Origin: JBDNIO01 sp041688215
GTDB taxonomy: Bacteria > Pseudomonadota > Gammaproteobacteria > Nevskiales > Salinisphaeraceae
DNA length: 6,796 nucleotides
Assembly (NCBI GenBank): GCA_041688215.1
Contig: JBDNIO010000221.1
Coordinates: 1 to 6,796 of the forward strand
Direction: 5' to 3'
How positions within the stretch are numbered: the stretch's first letter is position 1; every line of letters starts with the position of its first letter. The translations under genes were made by a program, and so were the position numbers. Of this stretch, positions 1-6,699 are shown piece after piece. The notes under the pieces are model-generated. The model made no database searches. It saw only the letters and a list, made by a program, of their open reading frames with translations, and was not told where the DNA came from.

Positions 1-50
1 CCACTGGATTGCCGCGTCAGCCCCGCTAAGCGGGGCTTCCTCGCAATGAC
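1..50. repeat. Palindromic extragenic repeat (REP/MITE-like), left end cut by window
   Basis: An 8-bp GC-rich stem (19-26 with 30-37, loop TAA) sits inside a second 5-bp stem, ATTGC at 8-12 with GCAAT at 43-47. The two stems are separated by an asymmetric internal loop. The flanking words CCACTGGATTGCCGCGTC and CTCGCAATGACG resemble, from memory, a family of dispersed non-coding repeats found between genes in many proteobacteria. No coding signal is visible. The hairpin could also end transcription from a gene to the left, but no T-tract follows it, so repeat is the better call. The element may extend beyond position 1. Confidence 0.6.
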
Positions 51-120
51 GAATTTCTCATTTTAATCATGCGGTTGTATAAGTTCCAAACAGAATGACG
101 CACTACACTAGGTTGTGCAC

Positions 121-160
121 TAATAAAAAGCCCGCTTCCCTGATCAGGGAAGCGGGCTTT
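121..160 (-). terminator. Rho-independent terminator of the first ompA-like gene
   Basis: Positions 127-143 and 144-160 are perfect reverse complements, a 34-bp uninterrupted palindrome with a GC-rich core and TGATCA at its centre. Read on the minus strand, the stem is followed by a T-rich run (TTTTTATTA). It begins 22 bp past the stop codon of the OmpA-family gene ending at 182. In the plus direction only a short CTTTAAG tail follows, so activity for a plus-strand transcript would be weaker. Confidence 0.88.
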
Positions 161-181
161 AAGTTTGGTCAAGTGTTTAAT

Positions 182-1270
182 TTATTGTTTGGTCACTTCC
201 AATTCAACACGCCGGTTCTGCGCCCATCCGGCTGGGTTATCCGCACCATTGGGCTTGGTATTTGGCGCGACCGGCTGGGTTTCTCCAAAGCCTTTGCTGC
301 TCAAGCGATTGGGCGCTATGCCGTGGCCTTCAAGGTATTGTCTTACCGATGCTGCGCGTTCGGCTGAGAGCTTCAGGTTGTAAGCGGCGTTGCCAATGCT
401 GTCGGTATGGCCCTCGATGAGAACTTCAAGTGACGGGCTACCCTTGAGCGCATTGACCACGTTGTCCAGGCGATGCGTGGCGTCCGAAGTCAATCTAGCG
501 GAATTAAACTCGAAAGTTACCCCTTTCAGAACAATCGGCGCTGCTTTTTCTACCGGACAACCATTCGCGTCTACCTGGGTGCCTGCGGGTGTGCCCGGGC
601 ATTGGTCACGGTTATCGGGTACGCCATCGCCATCGCTGTCCGCGGGGGTTATTGGCGCAGGCGCGGGGGCGGCTGCTACAGGCAGGGGCTCTGGAGGCGC
701 GCCCAGCGGCATTTGCAGGTAAAGAGACACAACGTGGGCATCGAAGTTTTCGTTGTAGTTATTGGGTGAGCCGCCATCTACATGAATATTGCGATAACGG
801 TATTCACCGCGCAGCGCAATCCCATAATCGTTTAGCGGCTGGATATAGCCCACTCCTGCGTCTATATAATTTGCTTCTTCATTCTGTATCGGGGCCTCGG
901 TATTGAAATCCCCGTAGGCATAACCGGCGAGCAGGTAGAGCGGAATGGCATCGTGATCCGGGAAAAACAGGGCGGTAAGACCGTAACCCTCAACTTCGCC
1001 AACTTCCGAACCGGGGCCGCCATTTTCAATATCGATACCGGGGAACTGGAAGTAATAGGCTTCCAGGTTCAGCCACTTGGTGATGGGTTTGCCGATGGCG
1101 CCGCCGAAGCCATAATTATCGTCCAGGTCCAGGCCGTTGTCTTCACTGAAAAAACCGTAACTGACTTGCGGGGCAATATAGAAGCGGCCGTCAAAGGGCT
1201 TTTCCTGGGCAATACTTGCGCTGCTGGCGGCAAGTAAAACCAGTGCGAATAGTGTACCGAAGTTTTTCAT
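182..1270 (-). CDS. OmpA/OprF-family outer-membrane protein with TSP3 linker (copy 1)
   Basis: This 362-residue secreted protein should anchor the outer membrane to peptidoglycan. Residues 1-21 form a signal peptide with a likely cleavage after SIA. Residues 22-190 are rich in alternating aromatic strands (such as FYIAPQVSYGFF) and fit an eight-stranded OmpA-type barrel. A Pro/Ala linker (191-210) leads to a TSP3 calcium-binding loop from D211 (DSDGDGVPDNRDQCPGTP). Cysteines 224 and 238 are probably disulfide-bonded. Residues 247-360 form the OmpA C-terminal domain, with GHTD (287-290) and NRRVEL (352-357). D290 and R305 have the 15-residue spacing of the known diaminopimelate-binding Asp/Arg pair. 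AGGGAGAG lies just upstream of the ATG and supports the start. Terminators on both sides suggest a monocistronic unit. The promoter was not clearly seen; TTGAGA near 1415-1420 with a poor -10 is one option. Family is secure; the physiological role and any porin activity are inferred. Confidence 0.93.
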   Translation of the reverse strand: MKNFGTLFALVLLAASSASIAQEKPFDGRFYIAPQVSYGFFSEDNGLDLDDNYGFGGAIGKPITKWLNLEAYYFQFPGIDIENGGPGSEVGEVEGYGLTALFFPDHDAIPLYLLAGYAYGDFNTEAPIQNEEANYIDAGVGYIQPLNDYGIALRGEYRYRNIHVDGGSPNNYNENFDAHVVSLYLQMPLGAPPEPLPVAAAPAPAPITPADSDGDGVPDNRDQCPGTPAGTQVDANGCPVEKAAPIVLKGVTFEFNSARLTSDATHRLDNVVNALKGSPSLEVLIEGHTDSIGNAAYNLKLSAERAASVRQYLEGHGIAPNRLSSKGFGETQPVAPNTKPNGADNPAGWAQNRRVELEVTKQ

Positions 1271-1442
1271 CGTCTCTCCCTGTTATTGCGGTGCCGGTTT
1301 TTTTATCTAAATCCGGTCGGTTGAGCGGTGCAGGCGGGTACTCTTCTGCCTGACGCAGTTTACATTGCCAGAAGGGGAATATCAGTAATACAGATTAACC
1401 TGCTGTAAACCCTGTCTCAAGTTTTGACATGGTGTTGCGGGC

Positions 1443-1473
1443 AAAAAAAAGCCCGGTCCTTGCAGACCGGGCT
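1443..1473 (-). terminator. Rho-independent terminator of the second ompA-like gene
   Basis: A 9-bp stem pairs 1450-1458 with 1465-1473 around a 6-nt loop. On the minus strand it is followed directly by eight T residues (complement of 1443-1450). It lies 22 bp past the stop of the gene ending at 1496. Because it precedes copy 1, it should insulate copy 1 from read-through. Confidence 0.92.
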
Positions 1474-1495
1474 AATGTTTTACGGCATGACCGTG

Positions 1496-2629
1496 TTACT
1501 CGCTGGTCACTTCCAGTTCCACGCGCCGGTTTTTCGCACGGCCTTCGGGGTTATCCGAGCCGTCGGGCATGGTGTTGGGTGCAACCGGCTGGCTTTCGCC
1601 AAAGCCTTTGCTGTCCAGGCGGCTGGCGTCAATATCGTGGTCGATCAGGTATTGACGCACCGATGCAGCGCGATCGTTGGAGAGTTTCAGGTTGTACTCT
1701 TCGGTATCGATGCTGTCGGTATGGCTCTTGATCAGCACTTCGATATCCGAGCTGCCTTTAAGCGCATTCACGACGTTGTCCAGCCGTTTGCTAGCCTCAG
1801 AAGTCAGCTGGTCCGAGTTGAACTCGAAGGTAACGCCCTTGAGTACGATGGGAGCCGCTTTTTCCAGCGGGCAACCTTTAGCATCGACTTCGGTATTCGG
1901 CGGAGTGCCGGGGCATTCATCATCGGGGTCGAGTACGCCATCACCGTCACTGTCGCGCGGGGCGAGCTGTGGCGGGGGTGGCGGTGCTGCTCGGGCCGGT
2001 TCTTCAGGCTCGGGCTGTTTCGGCGGTGCACCTAGCGGGATGTGCAGGCCAAGTTGCACGATATGGTCGCCAAAGCTTACGTCGCTAGCATTGTCGACTT
2101 CGACATCGGCAGAGCGATAACGGTATTCGGCACGAATGCCCAAGCCGTAATCGAAGAATTGTTGCAGGTAGCCGATACCGATGTCGATGTAATCGGCGTC
2201 GCCGTTGCGGCTACCACTGAATACACCGCCGCTATCGCCATCGTAGTCACCCGCGGCGACGCCCAGAATGCCGAAGATAGGCAAGGTGTCGCGCTCTGTG
2301 GTGGAATTACGGAAGGGAAAAAACAGAGCGGTCAGGCCATAACCTTCGATGTCGAAGTCGCCGCTGGGGTTGCTGACGTTATCCGTGCGGAAAGCGTAAG
2401 CCTCGATGTTGACTAACTGGCCCAGTGGTTTACCGATAGCCAACGAATAGCCGAGTTCGTCGTCGGGATTGACGCTACCGTTGGTACCATCGGTGCTGTC
2501 GTCATCAAAAAACGAATAACTGGCCATGGGTGCGATGTAAAATCGCTTATCGAGTTCGGCGTGCAGGCTCGCCGATAAAGCCATACTCAACAGGCCTAAA
2601 CCCAGGCCTAGATAACGGGCTGGTTGCAT
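1496..2629 (-). CDS. OmpA/OprF-family outer-membrane protein with TSP3 linker (copy 2)
   Basis: This 377-residue tandem paralogue of copy 1 has the same architecture. It has a signal peptide (1-24, cleavage after LHA) and a barrel (about 25-200) whose strands match copy 1, for example RFYIAP, EGYGLTALFFP and AEYRYR. A Pro/Glu-rich linker (201-225) is followed by a TSP3 loop from D226 (DSDGDGVLDPDDECPGTP) with cysteines 239 and 253, and an OmpA domain from about 262 to 375. By hand alignment the C-terminal 120 residues are about three-quarters identical to copy 1. The barrels and linkers differ more: copy 2 has longer acidic loops rich in Asp, Ser and Gly. The peptidoglycan-binding pair is D305/R320, but the usual GHTD motif reads SHTD (302-305), after a Lys instead of a Glu. 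AAGGGAG (2636-2642) supports the ATG. Gene duplication is the evident origin; exact function is inferred from family. Confidence 0.93.
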   Translation of the reverse strand: MQPARYLGLGLGLLSMALSASLHAELDKRFYIAPMASYSFFDDDSTDGTNGSVNPDDELGYSLAIGKPLGQLVNIEAYAFRTDNVSNPSGDFDIEGYGLTALFFPFRNSTTERDTLPIFGILGVAAGDYDGDSGGVFSGSRNGDADYIDIGIGYLQQFFDYGLGIRAEYRYRSADVEVDNASDVSFGDHIVQLGLHIPLGAPPKQPEPEEPARAAPPPPPQLAPRDSDGDGVLDPDDECPGTPPNTEVDAKGCPLEKAAPIVLKGVTFEFNSDQLTSEASKRLDNVVNALKGSSDIEVLIKSHTDSIDTEEYNLKLSNDRAASVRQYLIDHDIDASRLDSKGFGESQPVAPNTMPDGSDNPEGRAKNRRVELEVTSE

Positions 2630-2663
2630 TGGATTACTCCCTTAAGCGGTTTATGTGAACTTA

Positions 2664-2689
2664 TTGATCCCCGATCACACCCCGATCGG
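2664..2689. promoter_or_regulatory. Operator-like cluster of direct repeats and three GATC sites
   Basis: The 8-bp word CCCCGATC occurs at 2669-2676 and again at 2680-2687, 11 bp apart, close to one DNA turn. GATC occurs three times (2666, 2673 and 2684). TTGATC and GATCAC form a near-perfect inverted repeat around CCC, and CCGATCGG (2682-2689) is itself palindromic. The cluster lies about 35-60 bp upstream of the copy 2 start codon, just downstream of a candidate -10. Binding by a repressor, or control by Dam methylation, is inference only; the repeats themselves are seen directly. Confidence 0.35.
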
Positions 2690-2695
2690 CAATGA

Positions 2696-2704
2696 ATATT
2701 AGCA
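2696..2704 (-). promoter_or_regulatory. Candidate extended -10 for copy 2 of ompA
   Basis: On the minus strand the sequence reads TGCTAATAT, an extended -10 (TGn) next to a 4/6 match to TATAAT. It lies 67 bp upstream of the copy 2 ATG. No good -35 is visible at 16-18 bp. Transcription would start near 2689, placing the direct-repeat cluster at the start of the leader. Confidence 0.22.
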
Positions 2705-2845
2705 CAATAGTGCAGAAAAAAAGCACCTGGTTCGACACTAATTACAAGCTTGTCAGCATGCGCGACTTGTTGCCGCAAGTTACCTCTGGTCTAATTCCGC
2801 GCCACGGCGTTGCGCCGCCGATACAATGTCCAGTTAAAAAGACTT

Positions 2846-3944
2846 ATGGAAACCACAGCAATACAAACTCGCCTGGATGCCCTGCGGTCGCGCTTAAGCG
2901 ATCTGCGGGGCTATCTTTGACTACGCTGAACGCAAAGAACGGTTAGAGGAAATCGACGCCGAAATGGCGCGCCCCGAGCTGTGGGCGGATAACCCCGAAC
3001 AAGCCCAGGAACTAGGCAAGGAAAAGGCCCGGCTGGAAGAGATGCTGCTGCCGCTGGATGAAGGCGGGTCAGCACTAGCTGACGCCGACGAACTGTTGCA
3101 GATGGCGATTGCCGAGGACGAAGAATCCGTAGTCGCCGACATCGAACGCGAGCTCGACAGGGTCGAAAGCCTGATCCACAAGCTCGAGTTTGCGCGCATG
3201 TTCTCTGGCGAGGCCGATGCCAATAATGCTTTCGTAGACATCCAGGCCGGCTCCGGCGGCACCGAAGCCCAGGACTGGGCGGAAATGCTGCTGCGTATGT
3301 ACCTGCGCTGGTGCGAAAAGCACGACTTCCAGACCGAGGTAATCGAGGCTTCGGAAGGTGATGTTGCGGGCATCAAGAGCGCAACAATCGCGGTAACTGG
3401 CAACTATGCCTACGGCTGGTTGCGCACGGAAACCGGCGTGCACAGACTGGTGCGCAAATCCCCGTTTGACTCCGGCGCCCGCCGACATACCTCATTTGCG
3501 GCGGTATTCGTGTCGCCTGAAATTGACGACAATATAGAAATAGAAATCGACCCGTCCGATTTGCGGGTGGACGTGTATCGTGCCAGCGGCGCCGGCGGCC
3601 AGCACGTCAACCGCACCGAATCGGCCGTGCGAATTACCCACGCGCCCAGCGGGGTGGTGGTGCAATGCCAGAACGACCGCTCACAACATAAAAACCGCGC
3701 CACCGCGATGAAGCAGTTGCGCGCCAAGCTGTATGAGCTGGAAATACAGAAACGCAACGACGCGGCGCAAGTTACCGAAGCTGGCAAGGCGGATATCGGC
3801 TGGGGCAGCCAGATCCGTTCTTACGTTCTGGACCAGTCTCGCATCAAGGATCTGCGCACCGGCGTGGAAATCGGCAACACCCAGGGCGTGCTCGACGGCG
3901 ACCTGGACCCATTTATTAAAGAGAGTCTTAAACAGGGGCTTTAG
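2846..3944 (+). CDS. prfB: Peptide chain release factor 2, made by +1 programmed frameshift
   Basis: RF2 recognises UGA and UAA in the ribosomal A site and triggers release of the finished protein. The reading frame from ATG 2846 runs 24 codons to an in-frame TGA (2918-2920). Slipping +1 at CTT continues as GAC TAC GCT, giving codons 2919-3941 and a TAG at 3942-3944. The joined product is 365 residues, the same as the E. coli protein. The stop-recognition motif SPF is at 205-207 and the catalytic GGQ at 250-252, within GAGGQHVNRTES. Residue 246 is Ala, as in most RF2 proteins, rather than the Thr of E. coli K-12. The start has only a poor Shine-Dalgarno sequence (AAAAAGA). Promoter candidates are TTGTTG-N17-TCTAAT (2767-2795) and a lone TACAAT (2822-2827); neither is convincing. 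An annotation starting at ATG 2964 would lose the first 39 residues. Expression is expected to be autoregulated, since scarce RF2 prolongs the pause at UGA and favours the shift. Confidence 0.97.
2906..2921 (+). promoter_or_regulatory. prfB programmed +1 frameshift site
   Basis: The site reads CGG GGC TAT CTT TGA C. CTT TGA C (2915-2921) is the slippery heptanucleotide described for bacterial prfB: the peptidyl-tRNA on CTT slips one base to TTT while UGA waits for RF2. The upstream Shine-Dalgarno-like stimulator keeps a GGGG core at the right distance. It is CGGGGC, against AGGGGG in E. coli, so the outer bases that pair with 16S rRNA are changed. The conserved Leu-Arg-Gly-Tyr-Leu just before the shift is retained. 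Confidence 0.95.
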
Positions 3945-3968
3945 TTCTTGGCGGATCTCGAAATGTAA

Positions 3969-4039
3969 AACCACAAAGAACACTAAGAACACAAAGGTTC
4001 GCATTCTTTTTCTTCGTGTTCTTCGTGCTCTTCGTGGTT
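3969..4039. repeat. Inverted repeat of 9-bp units between prfB and lysS
   Basis: The left arm (3969-3996) is three units of the type AACACAAAG. The right arm (4012-4039) is three units of the type CTTCGTGNT. The arms match as reverse complements at 24 of 28 positions and are separated by a 15-nt spacer ending in a T-run. Sequences of this type (CTTCGTGTTCTTCGTG and its complement) are familiar, from memory, as dispersed non-coding repeats in many environmental bacteria. Translated in various frames they give Lys/Thr/Asn- or Arg-rich stretches that are often misannotated as hypothetical proteins. Two long open frames through this spot (3681-4055 minus, 3733-4065 plus) are such artefacts. The transcript could fold into a long hairpin between the two genes. 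Confidence 0.8.
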
Positions 4040-4131
4040 CATTGTATTTTTGCAATCGGCTTTAGGAAAACATTTTTCTGCGAATGATTGCCGACATTGG
4101 AGTTCCTGTGTCAAGTAAGGAAACATAACTT

Positions 4132-5652
4132 ATGAGTGAAGAAGTAGCCTCTGGACAAGACGAGCACCGCCTGATCGCCCAGCGCCGTGAAAAACTCGAT
4201 GCCTGGCGTGCCGAGGGCGCAGCGTTTCCCAATGATTTCCGACCCGATTCATTATCTGACGAGATTGCGACCCGCTTCGCCGACCAGGACAACGAAGCAT
4301 TGGAGCAAGCGCAGCAATCGGCAAGCATAGCCGGCCGACTCATGGCCAAGCGCGTTATGGGCAAGGCCAGTTTTGCGCAAATTCAGGACCGTTCGGGCCG
4401 CCTGCAGATTTTCGTACAGCGCGATGCCATCGGCCATGAGGCCTACCAGGCATTCAAGGCTTATGACGTGGGCGACATCGTCGGCGCCAGCGGCGTTTTG
4501 ATGCGCACGAAAACCGGCGAATTGTCTGTGCGGGTATCCGAGCTGAAACTGCTGACCAAGTCGCTGCGGCCGCTGCCGGAAAAGTGGCATGGCCTGACTG
4601 ATACGGAGGCACGCTATCGTCAACGCTATCTGGATTTGATCATGAATCCGGAATCACGCGCCGTATTTATGCTGCGCAATAAAGTGATTCGCGGCATCCG
4701 CCAGTTCTTCGACCAGCGTGATTTCTTTGAAGTCGAAACCCCCATGCTGCAAGCGTTGCCCGGCGGTGCCGCGGCCCGGCCGTTCAAAACGCACTACAAC
4801 GCACTCGACCACGACTTTTACCTGCGCATCGCGCCCGAGCTTTACCTCAAACGTCTGGTCGTGGGCGGCATGGAGCGCGTGTATGAATTAAACCGCAATT
4901 TTCGCAACGAAGGGCTTTCCACGCGGCATAACCCCGAATTCACCATGCTGGAGTTTTACCAGGCCTACGCCGATTACCATGACCTGATGGATGCCATCGA
5001 AGCCCTGTTGCGTGAATTGGCCGAATCAGCCCTGGAAACCTGCGAATTGGCGCATGACGACGGCGCCATCAATCTGGACACCCCGTTTACCCGCATTACC
5101 ATGCATGACGCCGTGGTGGCGGAAAATCCCGAGCTTGCGGAAGTAGCCGCAACCGATACGGAGGCGTTAAAAGCCTATGGCGAAAAACTCGGCATCAAGG
5201 CACTTGCCGGCTGGGGTGCCGGTAAATGGTTAACCGAAATTTTTGAAAAAACGGTGGAAACCCGGTTGCACCAGCCGACATTCGTAACCGAGTATCCGGC
5301 TGAGGTTTCCCCGCTGGCCCGGCGCAAGGACGCCAATCCGCAAGTTACCGAGCGTTTCGAGTTATTCATCGGCGGGCGCGAAATCGCCAACGGATTCTCC
5401 GAGCTGAACGACGCCGAAGACCAGGCCCGGCGTTTTGCCGCCCAGGCCGCGGCCAAGGACGCAGGCGACGATGAGGCCATGCTTTACGACGAGGATTACA
5501 TCCAGGCACTCGAATACGGCCTGCCACCCACGGGTGGGGCCGGTATCGGCATAGACCGGTTGGTTATGCTCTTGGCCAACCGCCCGGCTATTCGTGATGT
5601 GCTTTTGTTCCCGCAGTTACGACCTCAGTCGGGTTCATCTGGCGTAGGGTAG
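4132..5652 (+). CDS. lysS: Lysyl-tRNA synthetase, class II
   Basis: This cytoplasmic enzyme joins lysine to tRNA-Lys using ATP. The 506-residue length matches E. coli LysS (505). An N-terminal helical part is followed by an OB-fold anticodon-binding domain (about 65-145; AGRLMAKRVMGKASFAQIQD). The class II catalytic core follows. Motif 1 spans about 189-204 (GIRQFFDQRDFFEVET). Motif 2 is FRNEGLSTRHNPEF from 257, with R258, E260 and H266. Motif 3 is GIGIDR at 471-476, with R476. Both PGGAAARPF (210-218) and GGREIANGFSELNDAEDQ (414-431) are conserved. AAGGA (4117-4121) lies 10 nt before the ATG and supports the start. prfB upstream in the same direction suggests co-transcription, although the 187-bp gap carries an inverted repeat. 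After the conserved C-terminal LFPQLRP, the protein continues with QSGSSGVG, and that tail lies within the overlap with ygfZ. Confidence 0.98.
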   Translation: MSEEVASGQDEHRLIAQRREKLDAWRAEGAAFPNDFRPDSLSDEIATRFADQDNEALEQAQQSASIAGRLMAKRVMGKASFAQIQDRSGRLQIFVQRDAIGHEAYQAFKAYDVGDIVGASGVLMRTKTGELSVRVSELKLLTKSLRPLPEKWHGLTDTEARYRQRYLDLIMNPESRAVFMLRNKVIRGIRQFFDQRDFFEVETPMLQALPGGAAARPFKTHYNALDHDFYLRIAPELYLKRLVVGGMERVYELNRNFRNEGLSTRHNPEFTMLEFYQAYADYHDLMDAIEALLRELAESALETCELAHDDGAINLDTPFTRITMHDAVVAENPELAEVAATDTEALKAYGEKLGIKALAGWGAGKWLTEIFEKTVETRLHQPTFVTEYPAEVSPLARRKDANPQVTERFELFIGGREIANGFSELNDAEDQARRFAAQAAAKDAGDDEAMLYDEDYIQALEYGLPPTGGAGIGIDRLVMLLANRPAIRDVLLFPQLRPQSGSSGVG

Positions 5653-6614
5653 GGGAGTTCCAGTAACGCTAGTTTTATGCCGTTAATATGCCCGTTTTCC
5701 AAGGCGCCAACCTGAGTTACGGCAAGTAGAACTTGTTGCGCGGTGCCAGTTGTCGCCGCGGCCACAACCTGGCCAATTCGATTGTTTTTCTCATCCGTTA
5801 CCGGCGTGCCAGGCTCAGGTATTTGCGCCTCGTCCAATTGCAACAAAACCATCCGGCGCTTGAGCTTGCCGCGATACTGCAGCCGTGCCACGACTTCCTG
5901 GCCGGGATAACAGCCCTTGTGAAAATCGACCGCCCCAATCCAGTGCAGGTTCAGCATTTGTGGAACAAACTCGCCCTGAGTCGCGGCAAGGACTTCGGGT
6001 TGGCCGGCAAGAATCCGGTTTAACTGCCAGTCAGATTGCTGCGCGGGCACGCCCTGTAGCCGCAGTTGCATCCAGAGCCTTTGGCACACGTCTGAAGCGC
6101 CGACAAAAACATAAGCGGGCGTTTCGCCCGGTAGGCGCAGGCACTGCGCATCGTCAATGTTCGTGACTTCGTTTACCTCTGGCACGTCGCCAAGGCTATT
6201 AAGCAGGTTCTGCGCGTTTGCACCAAAAAAAGCAAAGCGTGGCAGGCTGTCCGAAACATCTGCCAGCTCGACTTTCGCGCGCAGGATAAACATTTGCAGG
6301 CGTTTGAAAATACTTTCCCGCAACTCTGCCGGCAGCAACAACAAATAGGTATCGTCGTGCCTGAATATGCGCAGCAGGGTGAGTACACGGCCTTTGGCGT
6401 CGCACCAGGCGCTAAGCTGGCTGGCGGATTCGCCCAGGCGCATCACGTCGTTACTCAGTTGCGCCTGCAGAAAACTTGCAGCATCCGCACCCCCCACACT
6501 GAGCAGTGTCAGTGTGGACAAATCCACGAGGCGATTAGCCTGCTTCCCGGTGGATGCGGGGTTCACGTCTTCCGGCGCTTGATCGCGCAGGAAATCTTGC
6601 CATTGTTTTTGCAT
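5625..6614 (-). CDS. ygfZ: YgfZ/GcvT-type folate-binding protein
   Basis: YgfZ is a tetrahydrofolate-binding relative of the glycine-cleavage T protein that helps assemble or maintain some iron-sulfur enzymes. This 329-residue protein is close to the E. coli length (326). Residues about 33-120 form the first folate-binding domain (FLQAQLSNDV, then CDAKGRVLTLLRIF). The family signature KGCYPGQEVVAR starts at 233, with the conserved cysteine at 235. A C-terminal barrel follows (about 250-320) and ends in LELPYP, like the LPY end of the E. coli protein. No signal peptide or membrane segment is seen. The ATG at 6612-6614 has no clear Shine-Dalgarno sequence, so the start is less certain than the rest. 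The 3' end overlaps convergent lysS by 28 bp, so the two transcripts would be antisense there. Divergent placement from another gene recalls E. coli, where ygfZ is divergent from sdhE. Confidence 0.95.
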   Translation of the reverse strand: MQKQWQDFLRDQAPEDVNPASTGKQANRLVDLSTLTLLSVGGADAASFLQAQLSNDVMRLGESASQLSAWCDAKGRVLTLLRIFRHDDTYLLLLPAELRESIFKRLQMFILRAKVELADVSDSLPRFAFFGANAQNLLNSLGDVPEVNEVTNIDDAQCLRLPGETPAYVFVGASDVCQRLWMQLRLQGVPAQQSDWQLNRILAGQPEVLAATQGEFVPQMLNLHWIGAVDFHKGCYPGQEVVARLQYRGKLKRRMVLLQLDEAQIPEPGTPVTDEKNNRIGQVVAAATTGTAQQVLLAVTQVGALENGHINGIKLALLELPYPTPDEPD

Positions 6615-6660
6615 AGATCAGGTCTGTATAACTCGGGTTTGCGGGTGGGCGGTAGAGTAT

Positions 6661-6690
6661 TTGCATAGTAGCCATGGCAACGTTTATACT
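6661..6690 (+). promoter_or_regulatory. Candidate promoter for the gene starting near 6700
   Basis: TTGCAT (6661-6666, 4/6 to consensus) and TATACT (6685-6690, 5/6) are separated by 18 bp, a usual sigma-70 spacing. The -10 ends only 9 bp before ATG 6700, so a transcript from here would have almost no leader. It lies in the 85-bp divergent gap shared with ygfZ. The ygfZ promoter was not clearly identified; minus-strand TTATAC is present, but without a good -35. Confidence 0.3.
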
Positions 6691-6699
6691 TACGCACTT

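Noticed and set aside
100..118. GCAC...GTGC hairpin left of the first terminator
   Set aside because: It has only four strong pairs plus a mismatch and no T-tract, so it is likely to be chance.
1424..2035. 203-codon plus-strand open frame, and similar plus-strand frames at 2042-2416 and 953-1237
   Set aside because: They lie antisense inside the two ompA-like genes, whose codon pattern leaves opposite frames open. They show no recognisable domain.
2664..2678. FNR-like box TTGAT...ATCAC
   Set aside because: The spacing between half-sites is 5 bp instead of the 4 bp of the FNR/ANR consensus, so I do not call it as such.
2918..2920. In-frame TGA suggesting a broken prfB gene
   Set aside because: It lies exactly at the known CTT TGA C programmed frameshift site, and the joined product has full family length.
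2692..2946. 84-codon plus-strand open frame upstream of and overlapping the prfB start
   Set aside because: It is in a different frame from prfB, has no domain or Shine-Dalgarno sequence, and covers the intergenic gap and the real prfB N-terminus.
2921..3403. 160-codon Ser-rich minus-strand open frame
   Set aside because: It is the antisense shadow of prfB, which is certain from its motifs. The Ser-rich composition reflects antisense reading of its codons.
4041..4056. Small hairpin ATTGTA-TTTT-TGCAAT as a terminator before lysS
   Set aside because: The stem is AT-rich, includes a G-T pair and has no T-tract after it.
3681..4065. Two open frames crossing the prfB end and the inverted repeat, with Arg-rich or Lys/Thr/Asn-rich ends
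   Set aside because: Their distinctive parts are translations of the 9-bp repeat, and the rest is prfB in the wrong frame or strand.
6294..6668. 124-codon plus-strand open frame
   Set aside because: It is antisense to the N-terminal half of ygfZ, which is supported by its signature motif.
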